Part shown: positions 8,050-15,225 of the stretch, piece after piece
How the letters are laid out: every line of letters begins with the position of its first letter
How positions within the stretch are numbered: the stretch's first letter is position 1
Source of the DNA: Nitrospirota bacterium
GTDB lineage: Bacteria; Nitrospirota; 9FT-COMBO-42-15; HDB-SIOI813
Direction of reading: 5' to 3'
Assembly: GCA_020846775.1 (NCBI GenBank)
Contig: JADLDG010000029.1
Location: forward strand, 1 to 36,933
Length of the DNA: 36,933 bases
Notes under the pieces: generated by a model
Seen by the model: the letters and a program-made list of their open reading frames with translations, nothing else
What the model was told of the DNA's origin: nothing
The model's database searches: none
Program-made: the position numbers and the translations under genes

Positions 8050-8922
8050 CTACTTGTTTAATTCATCTCCGCCAATAATCCTGCTGAGTCTTTCCCTGTT
8101 TTTCTTACCTGATAGACGTTCCCCTAATCTGCCGAACCAGATGGTTTTGTCTTTTTTCTTTTCCTGCTGGAATATGTTTGTCAATACACGTCGCAACGCT
8201 GCGGTGTCGAGTTTCCTCATCATGTTCCCGTCAATGCTTACCGAGATATCTCCGGTCTCCTCGGATACAACAATAACTACTGCATCGGTCTCTTCAGTCA
8301 CACCTATTGCTGCCCTGTGCCTTGTCCCAAGGGCTTTGTTCACATCTGAGCTCAGGGTTAGAGGGAGGAAGCATCCTGCGGCGACGATACGATCTGCCTT
8401 AATGATAACAGCCCCATCGTGAATAGGCGAGTATGGCAGAAAAATGCTTGTAAGCAATTCCCTGGTTATACGCGCATCAAGTTGAATACCCATCTCTACA
8501 AGGTCTTTAAGTTCAGTGTTTCTCTCAATGACGATAATTGCCCCTATCTTTTTACTCGCCATTGATACTGATGCCTTGATTATTTCTTCAATATACTTTG
8601 ATTCCTCCATAGGGGTGAGCCTCTTTGTAAGCGGATTCTGGCCCATTTGAACCAGGGCTTTTCTGATCTCTGGCTGAAACAGGATTATAAGTGCGAGAAC
8701 TATATATGAGCCAAAGCTGTGTATTAACCAGTCGAGAGTATAGAGTCCGGCCCACCTTGATATTACAAATGTAACAAAAAGTACAACAAGGCCCATAAGC
8801 ATGTAAAATGCCCGCGTGCCCTTTATAATGAGAAATAGCCGGTAGAATACAAATGTGACAATGGCTATATCCACAATGTCCTGCCAGCGTAATTCGCTGA
8901 CCATGCCTCTAATGAAATTCAT
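8050..8922 (-). CDS. cdaA: Diadenylate cyclase CdaA (DacA)
   Basis: Makes cyclic di-AMP from two ATP. The 290-residue protein has three N-terminal membrane helices (~18-90) and a DAC domain. The catalytic DGA motif is at 169-171 (SPIHDGAVII) and the nucleotide-binding RHR motif at 201-203 (GTRHRAAIG). The C-terminal extension (~255-290) is basic. Its start overlaps the end of folP by 14 nt. Neighbours cdaR and glmM complete the canonical module. No c-di-AMP phosphodiesterase is present in the window. c-di-AMP often controls K+ transport, and a TrkA-domain antiporter gene lies 2.8 kb upstream on the same strand, an inferred functional link only. Confidence 0.96.
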   Translation of the reverse strand: MNFIRGMVSELRWQDIVDIAIVTFVFYRLFLIIKGTRAFYMLMGLVVLFVTFVISRWAGLYTLDWLIHSFGSYIVLALIILFQPEIRKALVQMGQNPLTKRLTPMEESKYIEEIIKASVSMASKKIGAIIVIERNTELKDLVEMGIQLDARITRELLTSIFLPYSPIHDGAVIIKADRIVAAGCFLPLTLSSDVNKALGTRHRAAIGVTEETDAVVIVVSEETGDISVSIDGNMMRKLDTAALRRVLTNIFQQEKKKDKTIWFGRLGERLSGKKNRERLSRIIGGDELNK

Positions 8923-9718
8923 ATCCCTCTATCGCATTCACCATCTCAACAACCTGTCTCATTTCCTTAACATCATGCACCCTGATGATATCTGCCCCTT
9001 TCATGATGGCAACCGCTACAACAGCTGCCGTACCTTCCAGACGGCCTTCAATAGCCTGGTTCAAAACTGTCCCGATGAAAGACTTCCTGGAAGGGCCGAC
9101 CAGCAGTCGGCAGCCCAGGTTTTTAAAGATATCCAGGCGCTTTATCAACAGCAGGTTGTGTGCAAGGCTTTTTCCGAAACAAATACCAGGATCTACTATA
9201 ATTTTATCTTTACTGATGCCATTGTTTGTTGCATATGCCACACGTTCCGAGAGGAAGTTGAATACATCATTTACAACATCATCATATACGGGGTTTGTCT
9301 GCATATTCCCCGGGTTTCCAAGCATGTGCATTAATACAACAGGAACATGGTGCTTACTTGCTACATGAACCATTTCCGCATCAAATCTTAATGCACTGAC
9401 ATCATTAATTATAGATGCCCCTGCCTCCAGGGCCAGCCTTGCAACACCTGATTTATACGTATCAACAGATATTGGAATCTTTACACGATTTGCCAGCGCT
9501 TCGATTACCGGTATTACACGCCTGACCTCTTCCTCAAACGGGACAGAGGCTGCTCCAGGCCGTGTTGACTCACCTCCGATATCAATAATGTCAGCGCCAT
9601 CATCTTCTAATTTAATTCCGCGGGTTACGGCCTTTTCATGATTAAAAAAAAGTCCTCCGTCTGAAAAGGAATCGGGGGTAACATTTAATATTCCCATAAG
9701 CCTGGTTTTGTTCCTCAT
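8909..9718 (-). CDS. folP: Dihydropteroate synthase
   Basis: Joins p-aminobenzoate to hydroxymethyl-dihydropterin diphosphate in folate synthesis. The 269-residue TIM barrel has all family signatures: MGILNVTPDSFSDGG (loop 1), DIGGESTRPGA (loop 2), INDVSALRFD, VLMHM, VDPGICFGKS, VGPSRKSFIG and RVHDV at the end. The start codon is ATG; the gene follows ftsH by 53 nt and overlaps cdaA. This is the usual ftsH-folP-cdaA order of many Gram-negative anaerobes and Firmicutes-like clusters. Nothing in the active-site loops suggests sulfonamide-resistance changes or pseudogenisation. Confidence 0.96.
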   Translation of the reverse strand: MRNKTRLMGILNVTPDSFSDGGLFFNHEKAVTRGIKLEDDGADIIDIGGESTRPGAASVPFEEEVRRVIPVIEALANRVKIPISVDTYKSGVARLALEAGASIINDVSALRFDAEMVHVASKHHVPVVLMHMLGNPGNMQTNPVYDDVVNDVFNFLSERVAYATNNGISKDKIIVDPGICFGKSLAHNLLLIKRLDIFKNLGCRLLVGPSRKSFIGTVLNQAIEGRLEGTAAVVAVAIMKGADIIRVHDVKEMRQVVEMVNAIEGYEFH

Positions 9719-9771
9719 GTCAATTAAATACGGTAAAACACATTAACTGAATGCGGACAAGAAATGTTTAA

Positions 9772-11571
9772 TTACACTGTTGAAGTTGTCAATCTTATAA
9801 TTTCTTCTATTTCAGGTCCATCGAGGACTTCCTTTTCCAACAGTGCCTCTGCAAGTGCCTTCAGTGTATTGATATTATCTTTAAGCATCTTCTTTGCCCT
9901 GTCATAGTTTTCCATTACGAGCCGCTTAACCTCGGCATCAATCATTATGGCAGTATCTTCGCTGTAATCCCTGTGCTGTGAAATCTCACGTCCAAGAAAT
10001 ATCTCTTCCTGTTTTTTACCAAAGGTAAGAGGGCCGAGCTTCTCACTCATTCCCCACTCACACACCATCTTTCTCGCCAGGTCAGTAGCCCGTTCAATAT
10101 CATTACCGGCCCCTGTCGTCATGTGATTCATCATCAACTCCTCAGCTGCCCGGCCACCCATCAGCACTGCTATGTTTGAATATAGAAATTCTTTTGAGTA
10201 GGTATATTTTTCGTCAACAGGTAACTGCTGTGTAAGACCAAGCGCCCGTCCCCTTGGGATAATGGTAACCTTATGGATAGGGTCTGTCCCCGGCAGAAGC
10301 TTTGCCACGAGTGTGTGGCCTGCCTCATGGAAGGCAGTGTTTTTCTTTTCCTTTTCGCTTATGAAGAGGCTTTTTCTCTCCACCCCCATCAGGACTTTAT
10401 CCTTGGCAGCCTCAAAGTCTGTCATCTCAACTGACTTCTTGTTTATCCTCGCTGCATATAGCGCGGCCTCATTGACAAGGTTTGCCAGCTCGGCGCCTGA
10501 GAACCCGGGTGTCCCTCTCGCGATCGTCTCCAGATTAACATCACTTGACAATGGTATCTTTTTTGTATGGACCTTCAGGATTTCAACCCTGCCCCGGACG
10601 TCAGGCCTTCCCACAACGATCTGCCTGTCAAATCTGCCAGGCCTGAGGAGGGCCGGGTCAAGTACATCGGGCCTGTTTGTAGCAGCGATAAGGATCACAC
10701 CTTCAGTTGTCTCAAACCCATCCATCTCAACAAGGAGCTGGTTAAGTGTCTGTTCACGTTCATCATGTCCTCCGCCAAGACCGGCGCCGCGAAGACGTCC
10801 TACCGCATCAATTTCATCAATGAATATTATACAGGGGGCATTCTTCTTACCCTGATCAAAGAGGTCCCTGACCCTTGAAGCTCCGACACCGACGAACATC
10901 TCTACAAAGTCAGAACCGCTTATGCTGAAGAACGGTACGTTTGCCTCTCCTGCAATTGCCTTTGCAAGCAGGGTTTTGCCTGTACCAGGAGGTCCGACGA
11001 TTAATACTCCCTTGGGGATCCTCCCGCCAAGTTTCTGAAACTTGGGAGGGTCTTTAAGGAATTCTATGATTTCCTGAACCTCCTCCTTGGCCTCTTCTAC
11101 ACCTGCTACGTCTGCAAAGGTAACTTTCTTGCGATCTTCAGTCAGAAGCTTTGCCTTGCTCTTGCCGAAAGATAATGCCTTGTTTCCTCCCATTTGTGTC
11201 TGTCTCATAAAGAATATCCACACAGCAACCAGGAGTATAATAGGTCCCCAGGAAAAGAGAAATGCGATATACCATGGAGTGTCATCAGGAGGTTTGACCG
11301 TAATCTTTACATTCTTAGCCCTGAGATCGGTTACAAGGTTCGGGTAATCAACTACATAAGTATTAAACTGGGCACCATCCTTCAATGTCCCTGTAATCTT
11401 TTTCTCCTTGATCACAACATCTGTAACGTCTCCTGCTTCAATCTTGTTAAGGAAGTCACTAAACACCATTTCCTTTGATGTCGGGGTTCCCTGTTGTGAG
11501 AGATAATATAAAAGAATCATTACGCCGCCAATTATTACCCATAGTCCTAAGTTCTTATAGAAAGAGTTCAT
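9772..11571 (-). CDS. ftsH: ATP-dependent zinc metalloprotease FtsH
   Basis: A membrane AAA+ protease that degrades misassembled membrane proteins and short-lived regulators. The 599 residues include two transmembrane helices (~8-26 and ~100-121) around a small periplasmic domain, Walker A GPPGTGKT (193-200), Walker B IIFIDE (248-253), the second region of homology ([19 protein letters not shown]), and the zinc site HEAGH (415-419). The C-terminal tail is short and glutamate-rich. First gene of the folP-cdaA-cdaR-glmM run, with its own promoter candidate at 11661-11690 and ribosome-binding site GGAGG in the leader. Confidence 0.98.
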   Translation of the reverse strand: MNSFYKNLGLWVIIGGVMILLYYLSQQGTPTSKEMVFSDFLNKIEAGDVTDVVIKEKKITGTLKDGAQFNTYVVDYPNLVTDLRAKNVKITVKPPDDTPWYIAFLFSWGPIILLVAVWIFFMRQTQMGGNKALSFGKSKAKLLTEDRKKVTFADVAGVEEAKEEVQEIIEFLKDPPKFQKLGGRIPKGVLIVGPPGTGKTLLAKAIAGEANVPFFSISGSDFVEMFVGVGASRVRDLFDQGKKNAPCIIFIDEIDAVGRLRGAGLGGGHDEREQTLNQLLVEMDGFETTEGVILIAATNRPDVLDPALLRPGRFDRQIVVGRPDVRGRVEILKVHTKKIPLSSDVNLETIARGTPGFSGAELANLVNEAALYAARINKKSVEMTDFEAAKDKVLMGVERKSLFISEKEKKNTAFHEAGHTLVAKLLPGTDPIHKVTIIPRGRALGLTQQLPVDEKYTYSKEFLYSNIAVLMGGRAAEELMMNHMTTGAGNDIERATDLARKMVCEWGMSEKLGPLTFGKKQEEIFLGREISQHRDYSEDTAIMIDAEVKRLVMENYDRAKKMLKDNINTLKALAEALLEKEVLDGPEIEEIIRLTTSTV

Positions 11572-11632
11572 GTCTTATTTATAATCCTCCGTATTTTATT
11601 TCAGTCAGTCATTTACGCACAACAATTCACCC

Positions 11633-11647
11633 TTGGTTATGAACCAA
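11633..11647. promoter_or_regulatory. Palindrome in the ftsH leader (candidate operator)
   Basis: A perfect 6-3-6 inverted repeat, TTGGTT-ATG-AACCAA, just downstream of the predicted ftsH transcription start. It is too short for a stable RNA hairpin and has no T run. It does not match CIRCE. The regulator is unknown. Confidence 0.3.
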
Positions 11648-11660
11648 CTAAGTATTGGAT

Positions 11661-11690
11661 AATATAACATAATTAGTTTCATATTGACAA
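11661..11690 (-). promoter_or_regulatory. Putative ftsH operon promoter
   Basis: On the minus strand TTGTCA (11690-11685), an 18-bp spacer and TATATT (11666-11661), giving +1 near 11654 and an ~80-nt leader. A perfect palindrome TTGGTT-ATG-AACCAA (11633-11647) sits at about +8 to +22, where a repressor could block elongation. Confidence 0.5.
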
Positions 11691-11708
11691 CAGCACGTGC
11701 CTGTCTTC

Positions 11709-13706
11709 TTAAACACTCTTTATCCTTAAATCAATATATTCCACTGCCCGGTCAATATCCTCTTTCGTGCCGATTAAAAGAAGGATATCTCCTTCCTTAA
11801 AGGCGAAGTCAGATGAAGGATTGTGATGGACAATATCCTTACGTTTTACGGCTATAATAGTGGCGCCTGTTTCAACCCTGAGGTTCAGCTCCCTAAGGGT
11901 GAGACCGACAGCGCCTGACGTGTCACGGATAAGATAGGTTTCAGTCTCCATCCCTTCCAGCAATTCCTGTCGTTCTGTCATTCCTTTTTGGGGAAGTGCG
12001 ATCCCCCTGAGAACGCTGTAGGAGTCTTTTCTGATGTTTTCGATATGCTCCGATATGACATTCCTCGGTGTATTATAATGATGGAGGACCCTTGAGAATA
12101 TCTCCACAGATGTTTCAAATTCTTCAGGAATGACCTCGTTGGCGCCTGAGTCTAAGAGATGGTCAACCTCAGCAACATAACGGGTTCGAACGATTATGTG
12201 AATCTCAGGATTTTCTTTTCTTGCTATTTGCACTATCCTCCTTGTTGCAGGCGCATCCGAAATAGCAATAACAAGTACCTTTGCTGAATGGATGCCAAGC
12301 TTATGAAGGATTTCTACACTTGTACCATCTCCGTAATATATAGGCTCCTGCATCTTTTTCATCTTTCTAACCGTATTATTATTCATCTCGAGTATAACAT
12401 AGGGGATATCCAGCGCCCTCAAGACCTTTGCCAGATTACGTCCGTTGATGCCAAAGCCTGTAATAATAACGTGTCCGGCCCTTTTTGAAGGAGTCGGCTC
12501 TGTCAGGTCAATCCGGCGCATCCTCATCAGCCTGTTGAACAGGGACCGGGAGATAAACCATAAGGCTGCAGGTGATGAGACACTGATGACAAAAGGAGTC
12601 GCTATCATTGTCAGCACCGAGGCAGACAGGAATATCTGATAGATCTCATCTGTTATAAGACCGGCATTTTTCCCGGCAACTGCAAGGATAAAAGAGAATT
12701 CTCCGACCTGTGACAAATAGAAGCCTGTATGAATTGAGTTCTGCAGAGATTGACCTGACAGAGATGCAGACACGGCAGCAGTAATAATCTTTATCAGGAT
12801 AATTACAACTACAATACCGGAAATAGTCCAGAGGTGTGTACGAAGAAAGCCAAGATTCAACAACATCCCTACAGACATGAAGAACAGGCCTGTAAAACTT
12901 TCTTTAAATGGAAGGATATCTGAAATAGCCTGAGCCGCATACTCAGACTCTGATATGACAATACCTGCGAGAAAAGCGCCCAGTGCAAGGGATAATCCGA
13001 ACATGGAGGTAATCAGGGCAGTCCCGAGGCATAGTAAGATAATAGTCATAAAGAAAAGCTCACGGCTTCGCGTACTGACTACCTCATGCAGTATTCGCGG
13101 AACTCCCCATGTTGAAGCAAACAGGACAATGCCGACAACAAGGGCAGCTGTCAGCATTGTAATGAGTACGTCAACGGAGCTGCCACCATTGCCTGCGAGG
13201 ACAGGGATCAGAAGCATGAAAGGCACAACACAGAGGTCCTGAAAAATGAGCATTCCTACCGACATTCGCCCATGAGGAGAGTATATCTCACTTCTTTCCA
13301 GGAGTATCTTCATCACAATAGCCGTACTGCTGAGGGATACAAGGAATCCCTCAAATATTGCCATATTGAGGTTGTGCTGAACAAACAGGGAAATAAGGAG
13401 AACTACCACAGCTATCGTCAGACCTATCTGTATGAAACCTCCTAAAAATATTGACCGGCGGAGCTTAAGCAGATTTTTTAATGAAAACTCAAGCCCTATT
13501 GTAAACATCAGTAGTATGACACCGATCTCAGCAAAGAGTTCTACGTCCCTGACATCAGATATAAGATGGGCCCCATGCGGACCAACAATGACGCCGGCAA
13601 TGAGGAATCCGACAATAGAAGATATCTTCAACCTTCCGAGGACAAACACAATTACGGCCGAGATGCAAAGGATAATTACCAGAGATTTTAGAAATTCAAG
13701 TTCCAT
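11709..13706 (-). CDS. CPA2-family monovalent cation:proton antiporter with TrkA domains (KefB-like)
   Basis: A 665-residue inner-membrane antiporter. Residues ~1-390 form the Na+/H+ exchanger-type membrane domain with about a dozen helices; the conserved FQD motif is at ~155-157 (LIFQDLCVVP). A TrkA_N/RCK domain follows, with dinucleotide motif G417-x-G419-xx-G422 (ITGFGINGRN), and a TrkA_C domain at ~580-662. This is the KefB/KefC layout, usually K+ efflux gated by nucleotide or glutathione adducts; the precise ion is not certain. TrkA_C domains can bind c-di-AMP in some species, so control by the adjacent cdaA product is possible but inferred. It has its own strong promoter. Confidence 0.92.
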   Translation of the reverse strand: MELEFLKSLVIILCISAVIVFVLGRLKISSIVGFLIAGVIVGPHGAHLISDVRDVELFAEIGVILLMFTIGLEFSLKNLLKLRRSIFLGGFIQIGLTIAVVVLLISLFVQHNLNMAIFEGFLVSLSSTAIVMKILLERSEIYSPHGRMSVGMLIFQDLCVVPFMLLIPVLAGNGGSSVDVLITMLTAALVVGIVLFASTWGVPRILHEVVSTRSRELFFMTIILLCLGTALITSMFGLSLALGAFLAGIVISESEYAAQAISDILPFKESFTGLFFMSVGMLLNLGFLRTHLWTISGIVVVIILIKIITAAVSASLSGQSLQNSIHTGFYLSQVGEFSFILAVAGKNAGLITDEIYQIFLSASVLTMIATPFVISVSSPAALWFISRSLFNRLMRMRRIDLTEPTPSKRAGHVIITGFGINGRNLAKVLRALDIPYVILEMNNNTVRKMKKMQEPIYYGDGTSVEILHKLGIHSAKVLVIAISDAPATRRIVQIARKENPEIHIIVRTRYVAEVDHLLDSGANEVIPEEFETSVEIFSRVLHHYNTPRNVISEHIENIRKDSYSVLRGIALPQKGMTERQELLEGMETETYLIRDTSGAVGLTLRELNLRVETGATIIAVKRKDIVHHNPSSDFAFKEGDILLLIGTKEDIDRAVEYIDLRIKSV

Positions 13707-13756
13707 ATGGTATTAGCTGACAGGAATAAATGTTATGGATTCCAAAGAATGTTTGC

Positions 13757-13785
13757 AGTATAGTAACATACATCCTGCCGGTCAA
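13757..13785 (-). promoter_or_regulatory. Promoter of the KefB-like antiporter gene
   Basis: On the minus strand TTGACC (13785-13780), a 17-bp spacer and TATACT (13762-13757): five of six matches in each hexamer. The predicted +1 is about 13750, giving a 44-nt leader before the ATG at 13706. Confidence 0.6.
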
Positions 13786-13810
13786 GATACATGAAATAAA
13801 ATGAAGATAC

Positions 13811-13837
13811 CCTCCCCTTCAAGGGGTCGGGAAGGGG
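13811..13837 (+). repeat. C/G-rich palindromic element in the prmC leader
   Basis: CCCCTT-C-AAGGGG followed by a second GAAGGGG, so two alternative hairpins can form. The last G-run also supplies the ribosome-binding site of prmC. Resembles the C-run/G-run dispersed repeats seen at 32016-32089; a genome-wide copy count is needed to call it one. Confidence 0.35.
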
Positions 13838-13843
13838 TTTCAG

Positions 13844-14713
13844 GTGAAACAGGCCTTAACAATCTCCAAGGCACTCAGATGTGCTGAAGGTTATCTAATA
13901 CAGCGAAATGTCCCTTTCCCATACCTGGATGCTGAATATATCCTTGCACATGTACTCGGATGCCGGCGAATGGACCTTCTGATTCACCCTGACAGGACAT
14001 TGAAAGATAATGAGGCGGAGCAATTTAATGCCTGCATTGAAAGAAGGGGCCGAAGAGAGCCGCTTCAATATATTACAGGGGAAGTAGAGTTCAGGGGGCT
14101 GTTGTTCAAGGTCAGCAAAGATGTCCTTATACCGAGACCTGAGACAGAATTATTGGTTGATGAGGCTGTTAAGAGTGTAAGTAAAAAAGGGGCCACAGTC
14201 ATGGACCTCTGCACAGGCAGCGGGTGTATTGCAGTATGCATTGCAAGAGAGCTTAATGACAGCAGGATATACGCAGTTGATATATCTGACGGGGCCCTTG
14301 CCGTAGCGAGGGAAAATGCTGCAAGGCATGAAACAGGGGAGAATATAACATTTCTATCCGGTGACTTGTTCGGAGCAATCGAAACCCTTAACCTCAAGGG
14401 TAAATTAGACGTAATAGTTTCCAACCCGCCATATGTGTCTGCAGAGGAGATGGAAGGGCTTCAGCCTGAGATAAAGGACTATGAACCGGCATCAGCGCTT
14501 TACGGCGGTACCGATGGACTTGATTTCTACAGGAGGATAGTACACGAATCACCTTATTATCTTTCATCCGGCGGATATCTGTTAATGGAGGTTGGATATA
14601 GGCAGGCATGGAGTATAAAGCGCTTGCTGGAGGAGGTGAATACCTTTAAGCAGATTGAAGTAATAAAAGATCTTAATGGGACCGATAGGATAATAAAGGT
14701 ATTATCCATATAA
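13844..14713 (+). CDS. prmC: Release-factor glutamine methyltransferase PrmC
   Basis: Methylates the GGQ glutamine of RF1/RF2 with S-adenosylmethionine. The 289-residue protein has the N-terminal helical substrate domain, then IPRPETELLV, the SAM motif DLCTGSGCIA (~121-130) and the catalytic NPPY (194-197, VSNPPYVSAEE). The GTG start is chosen because GGGAAGGGG lies at the right distance and the family N-terminus (ALRCAEGYL) follows at once; the upstream ATG at 13801 is out of frame. prmC usually follows prfA; no prfA is present here, so the gene stands alone, divergent from the antiporter. Confidence 0.95.
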   Translation: MKQALTISKALRCAEGYLIQRNVPFPYLDAEYILAHVLGCRRMDLLIHPDRTLKDNEAEQFNACIERRGRREPLQYITGEVEFRGLLFKVSKDVLIPRPETELLVDEAVKSVSKKGATVMDLCTGSGCIAVCIARELNDSRIYAVDISDGALAVARENAARHETGENITFLSGDLFGAIETLNLKGKLDVIVSNPPYVSAEEMEGLQPEIKDYEPASALYGGTDGLDFYRRIVHESPYYLSSGGYLLMEVGYRQAWSIKRLLEEVNTFKQIEVIKDLNGTDRIIKVLSI

Positions 14714-15225
14714 AATTTATATTGACAGAGTGTTAACTTTTGGCTACTCTATGCATAAGTCATGTATATTAGTGTTTATCGCCACCAATTAAACTTTATA
14801 GTGACTCAATCCGATGTTATTCAATCCCATGTTAATATCCGATTTTTTTCTTGACATTAATATATTAATTATTTATACCTATATGAAATGTTCTGTACGC
14901 GCATTTATTTATATTACTCCTTGTCTTTATCTGATTCTTAAATTTAGACTTGACAGGGTTATTTATTTTTGATAATTTTGTCCGTCATCATTGAAATCAA
15001 CATCATGATCATGGGGTTCAGCCGGTAAACCAGTCAATAGGTATGGGTACGGCGGAAATATGGAGCAGATGCTGGGAAATAAAAGAACTCAGAAGAATGA
15101 AGGACATGAAGGAGAGGGGGTGATGGTTACAGATTTGATATGTAATAACTGCATATTAGTTTACATAAGTAGAAGCACGAGTAGAAGCAGGAAAAAAATA
15201 AAAACAATTTGAGAGGAGGTAGGAG
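14714..15225 (+). promoter_or_regulatory. 512-bp gene-free region with several promoter-like sites
   Basis: AT-rich, with no convincing gene. Three TTGACA boxes face the lipoprotein gene: TTGACA-N17-TACTCT (14722-14750), TTGACA-N17-TATACC (14851-14879) and TTGACA-N17-TAATTT (14950-14978). A perfect 10-bp palindrome CATGATCATG lies at 15004-15013. A 26-codon ORF (15043-15123) has no coding signature. A direct repeat of GTAGAAGCA lies near 15170 and 15181. The gene's ribosome-binding site GAGAGGAGGTAGGAG (15211-15225 region) is very strong. Use of the last promoter would give a leader of ~240 nt; I do not recognise a riboswitch in it. Confidence 0.45.

Noticed and set aside
8054-8422. 122-codon plus-strand ORF over cdaA
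   Set aside because: Antisense to a well-supported gene, no homology that I recognise and no ribosome-binding site.
14741-14755. Second sigma-54-like site TTGGCTACTCTATGCA
   Set aside because: GG and GC are separated by 9 bp rather than 10, which is normally inactive; a better TTGACA-N17-TACTCT overlaps it.
15014-15060. Possible cyclic-di-GMP (GEMM) riboswitch around CCGGTAAACC
   Set aside because: The GGTAAACC word resembles part of the motif, but the conserved GNRA loop and CGCAAAGCC segment are missing.
15043-15123. 26-codon ORF upstream of the lipoprotein gene
   Set aside because: No ribosome-binding site of note and no recognisable peptide; chance ORF is likelier.
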